Shown here: one piece after another, positions 1-7,824 of the stretch
Layout: the number at the start of each line of letters is the position of its first letter
How positions within the stretch are numbered: position 1 is the first letter of the stretch
From: Nanosynbacter sp900555675
GTDB taxonomy: Bacteria; Patescibacteriota; Saccharimonadia; Saccharimonadales; Saccharimonadaceae
Direction of reading: 5' to 3'
Assembly: GCF_022828245.2 (NCBI RefSeq)
Contig: NZ_CP157587.1
Span: 663,701 to 727,700, forward strand
Length of the DNA stretch: 64,000 nucleotides
The notes under the pieces: model-generated
What the model was told of the DNA's origin: nothing
Database searches by the model: none
The model's input: the letters and a program-made list of their open reading frames with translations, nothing else
Made by a program: the position numbers and the translations under genes

Positions 1-342
1 ATTTGGTAATAGGCTCAAAACGTCCGCGCCAATAGTTCCCGCCGGCAAAGAAACACCTTTTGGCAATTTGCTAGTAATCGCCTCGTAGGCTTTCATATTG
101 GCATAATCATCAACAATTTGATTCGTCGCGCCGCCTAAAATCTTCGGGCTGGCAATCGCAAAAATTGTGCTCCCAATTGCAAAAACCAACACCATCAACA
201 TTTGCCATCGAAAATCCGACAAATATTTGATCAGCTTCTTGACCGTTCCCTTGAAATCTTTAGCCTTTTCGCCAGTGCCCATTCCGCCCATCGGGCCGCC
301 CATTCGCACTTGCTGACGTTTTTTCGTGGTTTGTCTAGACAT
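1..342 (-). CDS. ABC exporter half, membrane domain + ATPase type (partial, N-terminal 114 aa)
   Basis: This is the N-terminal part of an ABC exporter half-transporter; the rest lies beyond the left edge of the window. The start ATG at 342 overlaps the stop of the preceding exporter gene (TAATG), so the two are translationally coupled and probably form a heterodimer. The visible part has a Gly/Met-rich cytosolic tail (residues about 10-22), then a first membrane helix at about residues 45-65 and the start of a large extracytoplasmic loop. This head is typical of the second subunit of YheI/YheH- or LmrCD-like heterodimers. The ATPase domain is not visible, so the assignment rests on the head and the pairing. 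Confidence 0.8.
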   Translation of the reverse strand, partial: MSRQTTKKRQQVRMGGPMGGMGTGEKAKDFKGTVKKLIKYLSDFRWQMLMVLVFAIGSTIFAIASPKILGGATNQIVDDYANMKAYEAITSKLPKGVSLPAGTIGADVLSLLPN

Positions 343-2102
343 TACAACACTCCTTTCGCAGCAATAGACATTTTCTGTAAATCGTCTTCCGAGAGTTGCG
401 AAGCGGCAATTTCTTGATAAACTTCACAATCTTTCATCAATTCCTGATGCGTTCCCTGACCAACAATTTTTCCCTCATTAAGCACAATAATTTTATCGGC
501 ATTCATAATCGTATTAATTCGCTGACCGACAATTAACACAGTTTTATTCTTAGTTTCCTTTGCAAGCGCAGCCCGCAACTTCGCGTCCGTCTTAAAATCA
601 AGCGCCGAAAACGAATCGTCAAAAATGTAAACATTCGGCTCAACCGCAATAGCCCTCGCGATCGACAAACGCTGGCGCTGACCGCCAGAAACATTGCTAC
701 CGCCCTGAGCGATTTCACTTTTATAGCCATTTTTTAATTCGCTAATAAATTCTTCCGCTTGGGCAATTTTGGCCGCTTTTTCAACCAACTTATCACTAGC
801 CTCAGTATTGCCGTATTTGATATTACTAGCAACCGTACCACTAAACAGCACGCCTTTTTGTGGCACGTAACCAATTTGGCCAGACAAATCTTCCAATTTT
901 AGATTTCTAATATCCACGCCATCAAGCAAAATCTGCCCCGCCGAAACATCATAGAAACGAGGAATCAAATTTATCAGCGTCGATTTTCCCGAGCCAGTAC
1001 TACCAATAAACGCCGTTGTCTGACCAGGTTCAGCTACAAAATTAATATCCGAAAGCACCGGCAAATCTGCGTCAGGATAAGTAAACGTAACGTTCTTAAA
1101 CTCAATTTTTCCCTTGGCATCTTTTGGTAATTTTTTCGGCGACTTCGGGTCAGTAATCGACGGCAAAGTGTCTAAAACCTCCCCAACTCGACGTACCGAT
1201 ACGGCAGCTCGCGGGACCATAATAAACACCATTGACAGCAGCAAAAACGAGATTATAACCTGCATCGCGTATTCCAAAAACGCCATCATATTACCAATTT
1301 GCAAATTGCCACCACTTATCAAATGCGCGCCAAACCACACAATTGCCACACTCGAAAAGTTCATCACTAAAGTCATAATCGGATCAAGCAACATCATCAA
1401 ACGGTTCACAAATAAATTCATCTTATTCAATTCCGTGTTAGCTTCTTGGAATTTTTTCTGCTCAATCTTTTCGTTATGAAACGCACGAATAACTTTTAGC
1501 CCGACCAAATTTTCCCGCGCCACCAAATTAAGTTTATCCACCAGCGCCTGTAATTTCTTAAACCTAGGTACGGCAATCGTAAATAATGTAGCGATAACTA
1601 CGAGTAAAATAAACACCGCCAAAGCGATGATCCAGCTTAAATCGGGCGCATTATTCATGGCTTTTTGCAGACCGCCAATTGCCATAATCGGTGCCATTAA
1701 CGCCAGTCTCAGCAGCATTATCGACGTTGTTTGAATCTGCTGAATATCATTCGTTGAGCGCGTAATCAGCGACGCCGTAGAAAACTTGTTAAAATCCGCC
1801 AAAGAAAAACTTTCTATTCGTTCAAACAATTTCAATCGCAATTTTTGCGCCATTCCCGTAGCAATTCGCGCCGCCAAAAAACCCACGACAATTGAACAAA
1901 ACCCACCAGCCGCCGTCACCAAAATCATCATCAAGCCATTATTCCAAATCGCCGACATATCTTGTTTAATAATGCCGTTATTGACAATTTCCGACATTTT
2001 ATCCGGCAGCCACAAATTCGCCATCACAACGCCATACGTGAATCCAATCAAGATGATAAACAGCAACCAATAGCCTCTAAAAATTCGCAAAATATGTTTC
2101 AT
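342..2102 (-). CDS. ABC transporter, fused permease/ATPase (multidrug exporter type)
   Basis: This 586-residue half-transporter should export lipids, peptides or drugs across the cytoplasmic membrane, using ATP. It has a type I exporter membrane domain (about residues 1-310, six helices starting at residue 10) and an ATPase domain with Walker A GSTGSGKST, signature NVSGGQRQRL and Walker B VYIFDDS. In Walker B the usual catalytic Glu after Asp is Asp, which marks the degenerate-site half of a heterodimeric exporter; the partner is the coupled gene to its left. An AAAGGAC ribosome-binding site lies just before the ATG. The substrate cannot be told from sequence. Confidence 0.92.
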   Translation of the reverse strand: MKHILRIFRGYWLLFIILIGFTYGVVMANLWLPDKMSEIVNNGIIKQDMSAIWNNGLMMILVTAAGGFCSIVVGFLAARIATGMAQKLRLKLFERIESFSLADFNKFSTASLITRSTNDIQQIQTTSIMLLRLALMAPIMAIGGLQKAMNNAPDLSWIIALAVFILLVVIATLFTIAVPRFKKLQALVDKLNLVARENLVGLKVIRAFHNEKIEQKKFQEANTELNKMNLFVNRLMMLLDPIMTLVMNFSSVAIVWFGAHLISGGNLQIGNMMAFLEYAMQVIISFLLLSMVFIMVPRAAVSVRRVGEVLDTLPSITDPKSPKKLPKDAKGKIEFKNVTFTYPDADLPVLSDINFVAEPGQTTAFIGSTGSGKSTLINLIPRFYDVSAGQILLDGVDIRNLKLEDLSGQIGYVPQKGVLFSGTVASNIKYGNTEASDKLVEKAAKIAQAEEFISELKNGYKSEIAQGGSNVSGGQRQRLSIARAIAVEPNVYIFDDSFSALDFKTDAKLRAALAKETKNKTVLIVGQRINTIMNADKIIVLNEGKIVGQGTHQELMKDCEVYQEIAASQLSEDDLQKMSIAAKGVL

Positions 2103-2179
2103 TTATAGTCCTTTATGTTCTAAGTCCATCTTATATTATATCATTTTAGAACTAGTCGATTCCATTTTAATAATTACAA

Positions 2180-2209
2180 TTGGACAAAAATATCTGTTAG
2201 TTTTATACT
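2180..2209 (+). promoter_or_regulatory. Promoter of tRNA-Pro
   Basis: A -35 element TTGGAC (2180-2185) and a -10 element TATACT (2204-2209) are separated by 18 bp and end 12 bp before the mature tRNA 5' end. Confidence 0.6.
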
Positions 2210-2221
2210 GTTTTTTAGCGT

Positions 2222-2298
2222 CGGGGTGTGGCGCAGCTCGGTAGCGCGCACCGTTCGGGACGGTGAGGTCGCTGGTTCAAATCCAGTCACCCCGACCA
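2222..2298 (+). tRNA. tRNA-Pro (anticodon CGG)
   Basis: The 77-nt gene folds as a standard cloverleaf. The acceptor arms CGGGGTG and CACCCCG pair perfectly, the anticodon loop is TTCGGGA (anticodon CGG), the T loop reads GGTTCAAATCC and the 3' CCA is encoded. It lies directly in front of the NUDIX gene on the same strand with no clear terminator between them, so read-through is possible. Confidence 0.96.
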
Positions 2299-2363
2299 TG
2301 AAATTATTGAGCGTACGTTCGGGCTAATTGAACCTCTGGCTATTAGTAATCAAAGGAGGTTTT

Positions 2364-2831
2364 ATGCGACGAAGAGTAAACGTACGCGGAATTATTATCA
2401 ATGAAAACGGCGAAATTTTCTGCCAAAAATTAACCGCAAACACCGGCAAAGGTCGTGATTTTTGGTGTACGCCGGGCGGCGGTTTGGAAATGGGCGAAAG
2501 CTTGCTGGACGGCTTGCGTCGAGAAATGATCGAAGAAACGGGTGTTGAGCCAGAAATCAGCAAGTTGTTATTTATCCAGCAATTCGCCGAATCAGGCGAA
2601 CAATCAGCACATGGCCCGAATGAGCAATTGGAATTTTTCTTCCTCATCACCAACTGGCAAGATTATCAAAACATTGACTTAGAGAAAACTTCTCACGGCG
2701 TCAAGGAAGTGGCGGAATGCGGCTTCGTCGATCCGAAAACGACGCGAATTTTACCGAGTTATCTGACAGAGGTTGACCCGGACCAGCTAGTTAACAAATT
2801 GACAGAAGTTCCAGTTCTAAGCGAACTATAA
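2364..2831 (+). CDS. NUDIX hydrolase
   Basis: This 155-aa cytoplasmic enzyme should hydrolyse a nucleoside diphosphate linked to some other group, with Mg2+. The complete NUDIX box is present (Gx5Ex7REUxEExGU), running from about residue 38 (GGLEMGE) to EETGV. The ATG at 2364 was chosen because a strong AAAGGAGG ribosome-binding site lies 5 nt upstream; an in-frame ATG at 2328 has no such site. Single-domain NUDIX proteins of this length have very varied substrates (oxidised nucleotides, ADP-sugars, caps), so no specific substrate is proposed. Confidence 0.9.
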   Translation: MRRRVNVRGIIINENGEIFCQKLTANTGKGRDFWCTPGGGLEMGESLLDGLRREMIEETGVEPEISKLLFIQQFAESGEQSAHGPNEQLEFFFLITNWQDYQNIDLEKTSHGVKEVAECGFVDPKTTRILPSYLTEVDPDQLVNKLTEVPVLSEL

Positions 2832-2845
2832 CTGGGCCGCTTAGA

Positions 2846-3568
2846 CTATTTGGCGAAGAATTTTTTGGCACGTTCAGTTTTCGGGTGATCCATTACCTGG
2901 GCTGGCGTGCCATTTTCGATAATTTCTCCCTTATCCAGAAAAATCATCCTAGTCCCGACTTCGCGAGCAAATTTCATTTCATGCGTAACAATTACCATCG
3001 TCATTCCCTTTTTGGCAACTTTTCTAATCACATCCAAAACTTCGCCAATCATCTCTGGATCTAGCGCTGAAGTCGGTTCGTCAAAAAGCATGATTTTCGG
3101 CTCCATCGCTAACGCCCGCGCAATTGCTACTCGCTGTTTTTGACCGCCAGACAAACTATTCGGCGAAGCGTCCGCTTTATCCAATAATCCAACATCGTCC
3201 AACAAACTTCGCGCCAATTTTGTCGCTTTTTGATCTGAAAATTTACGTAGCTTTTTCGGAGCTAATTTAATATTTTCAATCACACTCAAATTCGGGAACA
3301 GATTAAATTGCTGAAAAACCATGCCAATATTCTGACGCAAAGCGTTTAGATTTACGTGTGGATCGGTAATTTTCACTCCATCAACAATAATCTCGCCCGA
3401 AGTCGGTTCCTCCAGCAAGTTCAGACAACGCAAGAGTGTCGATTTGCCAGAACCAGACGAGCCAACCACCACGACAATCTCGCCCTCTTCAATTTCCACG
3501 TCAATATCGCGAAGAACTCGATTCGTGCCGAACGTTTTTTTCAAGTTTTTAACGCTGATCATCGTCAT
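2846..3568 (-). CDS. glnQ: Polar amino-acid ABC transporter, ATP-binding subunit
   Basis: This 240-aa cytoplasmic ATPase powers the importer encoded by the two upstream genes. It has Walker A GSSGSGKST, signature LSGGQKQRV, Walker B IMLFDEPTSALD and the H-loop VTHEM, all in GlnQ/HisP order, at family length. It overlaps the end of the permease gene by about 20 nt; an ATG two codons later (MISVKN) is an equally plausible start. The order binding protein-permease-ATPase is the usual one for glutamine or other polar amino acids. Substrate is inferred only; host-derived amino acids would suit an organism without biosynthetic pathways. Confidence 0.93.
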   Translation of the reverse strand: MTMISVKNLKKTFGTNRVLRDIDVEIEEGEIVVVVGSSGSGKSTLLRCLNLLEEPTSGEIIVDGVKITDPHVNLNALRQNIGMVFQQFNLFPNLSVIENIKLAPKKLRKFSDQKATKLARSLLDDVGLLDKADASPNSLSGGQKQRVAIARALAMEPKIMLFDEPTSALDPEMIGEVLDVIRKVAKKGMTMVIVTHEMKFAREVGTRMIFLDKGEIIENGTPAQVMDHPKTERAKKFFAK

Positions 3569-4259
3569 GCTTCAATTTCCTTTCTACTCGCCCCATTACT
3601 CGCGTAAAAATCGCCGTCAAAATTAAGTACATCGCCGCAGCGGCAAATAGCGATTGAAAAGCTGTCGCCGTTTGAAAACGAATATTATCCGCGCCTCGCA
3701 TAATATCATTCAGACCAATCCAACCAACAACCGAAGTTTCCTTTAACAGCGCGATAAATTCACTAATCAACGCCGGCAACGAATTTCTCATTGCTTGCGG
3801 CAAAATAACCAGCCGCATTGCCTGCCAATTACTCAGACCCAAAGACCTAGCCGCTTCCATTTGCCCCTTATCAATACTCTGAATTCCGCCACGAATAATC
3901 TCAGCAATGTACGCGCCGCTATTTATCCCAAACGCCACCGCCGCCACAAAAATCTTCGGCATAAATTGATATGACCCAAAAACGACGTAATACATAATCA
4001 GCAGCTGGACCAAAAGTGGCGTGCCGCGAATAATATCGACATAAATTTTTCCCAAACTAGCCAGCGGATTAAAGTTCGCGAGTCTACTTGTTTTCATCCT
4101 GCCAAATGGTCGTAAATTCGACGTGCGCATCAGGGCGACAAGTACGCCAATTGCCGATCCTAAAATAAGCGACAACACGGTCAAAACCAGCGTCACCTCT
4201 AATCCATGCCATAAAAATAGCCATCGACCGCCGCCAAAAATCACTTCCCAAAAATTCAC
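3549..4259 (-). CDS. glnP: Polar amino-acid ABC transporter, permease subunit
   Basis: This 236-aa integral membrane protein forms the translocation path of the amino-acid importer. It has five or so membrane helices and the coupling-helix EAA motif (EAARSLGLSNWQAMRLVILPQA, residues about 140-160). It overlaps the upstream binding-protein gene by 4 nt (ATGA) and the downstream ATPase gene by about 20 nt, so all three are co-translated. HisM/GlnP family length. Confidence 0.93.
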   Translation of the reverse strand: MNFWEVIFGGGRWLFLWHGLEVTLVLTVLSLILGSAIGVLVALMRTSNLRPFGRMKTSRLANFNPLASLGKIYVDIIRGTPLLVQLLIMYYVVFGSYQFMPKIFVAAVAFGINSGAYIAEIIRGGIQSIDKGQMEAARSLGLSNWQAMRLVILPQAMRNSLPALISEFIALLKETSVVGWIGLNDIMRGADNIRFQTATAFQSLFAAAAMYLILTAIFTRVMGRVERKLKHDDDQR

Positions 4260-5047
4260 GATTTAGCCTCCTCACCAAAATATTTGCGGATCAGCTTTTC
4301 ATAGCGACCATCTTTTTTCATATTGGCAATTTCTTTATTAACCTTTTCCAAGAGATCTTTATTGTCCTTTTTAATAGCAATCGCATAACTTTCATCACTG
4401 AGCGCGCCCGGTAAGATTTCTAGGTCAGAAAATCCAGCCGAATACTGCTTTGCGGGAGCGTCGTCCAGAATAACTGCTTCAATTTTTCCCGAACTTAATT
4501 CCTGCAAAACACTCGGCGCGGTTTGGAATTGTGTGACTGATGCGCCAGTAATCTTAGACGCCAAAGTGTCACCCGTGGTACCCAGCTGTACGCCAATTTT
4601 TCGCCCTGGCAATTGATATTTATTACGAATCGGACTGCCCTTTTTAACAATTATTCTCTGTGAAGCCGAATAATACGGATCTGAAAACAACGCATTTTTC
4701 TCCCGCTCAGGCGTCACTGTCATTCCAGCTGCCACCATATCAATCTGCCCACTATCCAACGCCGGAAGTAGTCCGTCAAATGACATATCTTCGACCTTCA
4801 AATCTTTGCCCAAGCTTTTAGCAATTTCCCTCGCCAAATCAACATCAAACCCAACCACTTGATTATTATCAATATATTCAAACGGCTTAAATCCAGCATT
4901 CGTGCCCATCACCAAAACATCAGTTTTTGAGCCAATTACACCATCTCGATGTAAAATATCGCCCAACATCAAACAAATCATCCCCGCAAATAAAACCAGC
5001 CCAATCCACCAACTAATTCCGAATGTGCGCGTCTTATTCTTGCTCAT
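4256..5047 (-). CDS. Amino-acid ABC transporter, substrate-binding protein
   Basis: This 263-aa protein binds the amino acid outside the membrane and delivers it to the permease. A single N-terminal helix (WWIGLVLFAGMICLML) without lipobox Cys acts as uncleaved anchor or signal. The family-3 solute-binding fold follows, with the signature GFDVDLAREIAKSLG and the ligand-region GMTVTPEREKNALFSDPYY. The open frame extends upstream, but the ATG at 5047 is preferred because TATAAT lies exactly 6 nt before it, which makes it a leaderless start like others in this window. Confidence 0.92.
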   Translation of the reverse strand: MSKNKTRTFGISWWIGLVLFAGMICLMLGDILHRDGVIGSKTDVLVMGTNAGFKPFEYIDNNQVVGFDVDLAREIAKSLGKDLKVEDMSFDGLLPALDSGQIDMVAAGMTVTPEREKNALFSDPYYSASQRIIVKKGSPIRNKYQLPGRKIGVQLGTTGDTLASKITGASVTQFQTAPSVLQELSSGKIEAVILDDAPAKQYSAGFSDLEILPGALSDESYAIAIKKDNKDLLEKVNKEIANMKKDGRYEKLIRKYFGEEAKS

Positions 5048-5053
5048 GCTTTT

Positions 5054-5059
5054 ATTATA
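5054..5059 (-). promoter_or_regulatory. -10 element of leaderless binding-protein operon
   Basis: TATAAT followed by 6 nt (AAAAGC) and ATG at 5047. Transcription should begin at or next to the start codon. It is divergent from the promoter at 5088. Confidence 0.6.
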
Positions 5060-5087
5060 CCCCTTCATCCGCAAAAAACGTAAGTGA

Positions 5088-5093
5088 TATAAT
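5088..5093 (+). promoter_or_regulatory. -10 element of leaderless sulfatase-like gene
   Basis: TATAAT is followed by AGA and ATG (5097), then directly GTG (5100). The 6-nt rule seen elsewhere in the window would make GTG 5100 the true start. Confidence 0.55.
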
Positions 5094-5096
5094 AGA

Positions 5097-6665
5097 ATGG
5101 TGAGAAAAATTAAATTTACCAAACGTTTCTGGATTAAATCAATATCAATCATTTTGCTTTTTTTGGCGGCATTTTGTTTGATTGCGGCACGCTATAAATA
5201 TATCGTCTTTAAAAATTCGCAAATCGACGAGATAATTTTTTATTTTGTTAACGGATTAGCTGGTGGCAAATCTGACAATTTATGGTCGGCCGTCCTGCAA
5301 AATCTTCCACTGGTTTTCCTATTATTCGGCGCCTTATTAATCCCAATGTTCGACAAATCGATCTCTTTTATCAATCGCATGATCGCCTTTTGCTTGAAAA
5401 AAATCAAATCATCACGAAAACTCACTTTGCCGTTTTTGAGATTACGAAATCAAGCAATTTACTCGCTGAGTATGTTTTTAATTGCGATCGTCCTTCTGAT
5501 TCAAAATTTCGGCATCCCTAACTATATTTATGCCCTGACCCAATCGACCAAATTATACGAAGAAAATTATGTCAATCCAAAAACTGCCAAGTTAACATTT
5601 CCAGAGAAAAAGCGTAATTTGATATACATTTATATGGAGTCAATGGAAAACACTTTGGCGTCAAAGGCTAATGGCGGCAGCTCCGAAACCTCCATCATTC
5701 CAGAGCTGGAAGAATTGGCGTTAAAAAATACCTCATTCTCAAACAAAGCATCCGGTGTCGGCGGCGCCTTGCCTGCAACAAACACTGGCTGGACTGTAGC
5801 GGGAATGGCTGCGCAATCTGCCGGCGTACCACTGAAAGAAAACTTGGTTGGTGGGCGCGACCATAACGCCCTGGGCGAGTTTAAAAAGTTCTTGCCAGGC
5901 GCTTATAGTCTTGGTGAGATTTTAGAAAAACAAGGTTATAATCAAACGTTCATTATGGGCTCTGAAGCAAGTTTTGGCGGACGTGATAAATTATTAACTC
6001 AGCACGGCAACTTCAATATCGAAGATTACAATTACGCCAAAAAACACGGAAAAATATCCGAAGATTACAAAGTTTGGTGGGGTTATGAAGATAAAAAATT
6101 ATTCCAATTTGCCCGCGAAGAAGCCTCGCGCTTGGCGGCGTCAGACAAGCCGTTTAACTTGCAACTATTGACCGCCGACACGCATTTTACCGATGGATAT
6201 TTGGATGAAACTTGCGCCAAAACATTCAGTAATCAATACGACAATGTTCACGCTTGCTCCTCAAAACAAGTTGCCGCATTCGTCAATTGGGTTAAGTCTC
6301 AGCCATTTTATGAAAACACCACTATTGTCATTTCTGGAGACCATTTAGGAATGCAGACTTCATACTACGACGAAAAAATTGGCGGAACTAATTATCAGCG
6401 AACCATTTATAACACGTTCATAAATCCAGCCATTTCGACTAGTCACTCAAAGAATCGTCAATTCACGACATTCGATATGTATCCGTCAACTTTGGCGGCG
6501 CTGGGAGTTAAAATTGACGGCGACCGATTAGGTCTGGGCACAAATTTATTTTCTGGAAAGAAAACCCTAGTCGAGCAATACGGCGGAATTGAAAACTTAA
6601 ATTCAGAACTTTCCAAACGTTCCGCTTATTACGAGAATAAGATTTTCACCAAATCTGGCAATTAG
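5097..6665 (+). CDS. Membrane phosphoglycerol transferase/sulfatase-like enzyme (LtaS/MdoB superfamily)
   Basis: This 522-aa membrane-anchored enzyme has three N-terminal helices (about residues 13-32, 62-80, 116-134) and an extracytoplasmic alkaline-phosphatase-superfamily domain. Metal and catalytic elements are visible: Glu in YMESMEN, a Thr-rich nucleophile region ATNTGWT, His in ADTHFTDG and the SGDHLGM metal site. Relatives transfer glycerol-phosphate or phosphoethanolamine from lipid to surface glycans. It overlaps the convergent galE by 4 nt. The start may be GTG at 5100, from the promoter spacing. It could modify the surface polymer made by the locus at 34-61 kb; the actual group transferred is unknown. 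Confidence 0.82.
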   Translation: MVRKIKFTKRFWIKSISIILLFLAAFCLIAARYKYIVFKNSQIDEIIFYFVNGLAGGKSDNLWSAVLQNLPLVFLLFGALLIPMFDKSISFINRMIAFCLKKIKSSRKLTLPFLRLRNQAIYSLSMFLIAIVLLIQNFGIPNYIYALTQSTKLYEENYVNPKTAKLTFPEKKRNLIYIYMESMENTLASKANGGSSETSIIPELEELALKNTSFSNKASGVGGALPATNTGWTVAGMAAQSAGVPLKENLVGGRDHNALGEFKKFLPGAYSLGEILEKQGYNQTFIMGSEASFGGRDKLLTQHGNFNIEDYNYAKKHGKISEDYKVWWGYEDKKLFQFAREEASRLAASDKPFNLQLLTADTHFTDGYLDETCAKTFSNQYDNVHACSSKQVAAFVNWVKSQPFYENTTIVISGDHLGMQTSYYDEKIGGTNYQRTIYNTFINPAISTSHSKNRQFTTFDMYPSTLAALGVKIDGDRLGLGTNLFSGKKTLVEQYGGIENLNSELSKRSAYYENKIFTKSGN

Positions 6666-7675
6666 CCATTGTAACCATTTGGATTATTGCTCTGCCAATT
6701 CCAAGCGTCACGGCAAGCATCTTCAATTGTCAGTTCTGCTCGCCAACCTAATTCTTTTTCCGCCAATCCTGGGTCAGCATAGCACGTCGCAATGTCACCT
6801 GCTCGGCGTGGCGTAACTTGATATGGAATATCGCGACCAGACGCTTTCTCAAACGCCTTCACTAATTCCAAAACCGAAGTACCACGACCAGTGCCGATAT
6901 TATAGACTTTATATTCGTTCGGTCGACCTAAATTCTCCAGAGCTGCCACGTGAGCCTTTGCCAAATCAACCACGTGAATATAATCGCGCACACCAGTTCC
7001 ATCTGGAGTGTCATAATCGTCACCAAAAACGCTCAAATGGTCTCGCTTGCCGACAGCAACTTGCGACACAAACGGCAGAAGATTATTTGGAATTCCGGAA
7101 GGATCTTCCCCGATGCGGCCACTCGGATGCGCGCCAACTGGATTAAAATAGCGAAGAGACGTAAATTGCCAATCTTGATTCGTTGCAGAAATATCGCGGA
7201 GCATTTGCTCAATCATCAACTTTGTTTGGCCATATGGATTTGTGGCAGACAACGGCATATCTTCGATAATTGGTAATCGAGCTGGGTCGCCGTAAACTGT
7301 TGCCGAGCTAGAAAACACCAATTTCTTCACGTCAAATTCTTGCATCACATCAAGCAAAACCAACGTGCTTTCGAGGTTGTTTTTATAGTAAAGAAGTGCC
7401 TTTTCAACCGATTCACCAACAGCCTTCAACCCAGCAAAATGAATTACAGCATCAATTTTCTCAGACTTAAACAATTCTGATAGTCGCCGATGATCGCATA
7501 GATCAAATTCATGAAGCGGTATTGATTGACCAGTGATTTCTTCAACTCGCCTCAGACTCTCGACGGATGAATTTGATAAGTTATCGACCACCACTACGTT
7601 ATGATTTGACGATAATAGTTCGATGATAGTGTGGCTGCCGATATATCCAGCGCCACCAGTGACAAGAATATTCAT
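6662..7675 (-). CDS. galE: UDP-glucose 4-epimerase
   Basis: This 337-aa cytoplasmic enzyme interconverts UDP-glucose and UDP-galactose (possibly also the N-acetyl forms). It is an extended short-chain dehydrogenase: NAD-binding GGAGYIGSH at residues 7-15, the SSSATVYGDP strand with catalytic Ser/Thr, catalytic YxxxK in PYGQTK, and the GalE-typical GVRDYIHVVDLAKAH and NIGTGRGTS. Length matches the family. It stands alone and would supply galactose units to the glycan locus. A -10-like TATGTT lies 6 nt before the ATG. Confidence 0.95.
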   Translation of the reverse strand: MNILVTGGAGYIGSHTIIELLSSNHNVVVVDNLSNSSVESLRRVEEITGQSIPLHEFDLCDHRRLSELFKSEKIDAVIHFAGLKAVGESVEKALLYYKNNLESTLVLLDVMQEFDVKKLVFSSSATVYGDPARLPIIEDMPLSATNPYGQTKLMIEQMLRDISATNQDWQFTSLRYFNPVGAHPSGRIGEDPSGIPNNLLPFVSQVAVGKRDHLSVFGDDYDTPDGTGVRDYIHVVDLAKAHVAALENLGRPNEYKVYNIGTGRGTSVLELVKAFEKASGRDIPYQVTPRRAGDIATCYADPGLAEKELGWRAELTIEDACRDAWNWQSNNPNGYNG

Positions 7676-7681
7676 ACACTT

Positions 7682-7687
7682 AACATA
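7682..7687 (-). promoter_or_regulatory. Possible -10 element of leaderless galE
   Basis: TATGTT (4 of 6 matches to TATAAT) followed by 6 nt and the galE ATG. This is the weakest member of the leaderless set. Confidence 0.4.
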
Positions 7688-7710
7688 TCACAAAATGACT
7701 ATTTATTTTA

Positions 7711-7737
7711 TTAGCACTCTTGCACTGAGAGTGCTAA
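7711..7737 (+). promoter_or_regulatory. CIRCE operator (HrcA binding site) before clpB
   Basis: A perfect CIRCE: TTAGCACTC, 9-nt spacer, GAGTGCTAA. HrcA binds this inverted repeat and represses heat-shock genes. A likely -10 element TATGAT sits at 7743-7748, just downstream, with a weak -35 (TTGCAC, 7720-7725) 17 bp upstream inside the CIRCE spacer, so bound HrcA would block polymerase. No hrcA gene is in the window. Confidence 0.95.
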
Positions 7738-7824
7738 TTTGTTATGATAACTACATCAAGTTTTACCATTCTGTCTTTTGTCGGGGCGCAACAAATTAGG
7801 ACTAAAAACCAAAAGGAGGATTTT

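Noticed and set aside
202..417. Plus-strand ORF opposite the ABC exporter genes
   Set aside because: It crosses the junction of two well-supported minus-strand genes and has no recognisable protein pattern; a shadow.
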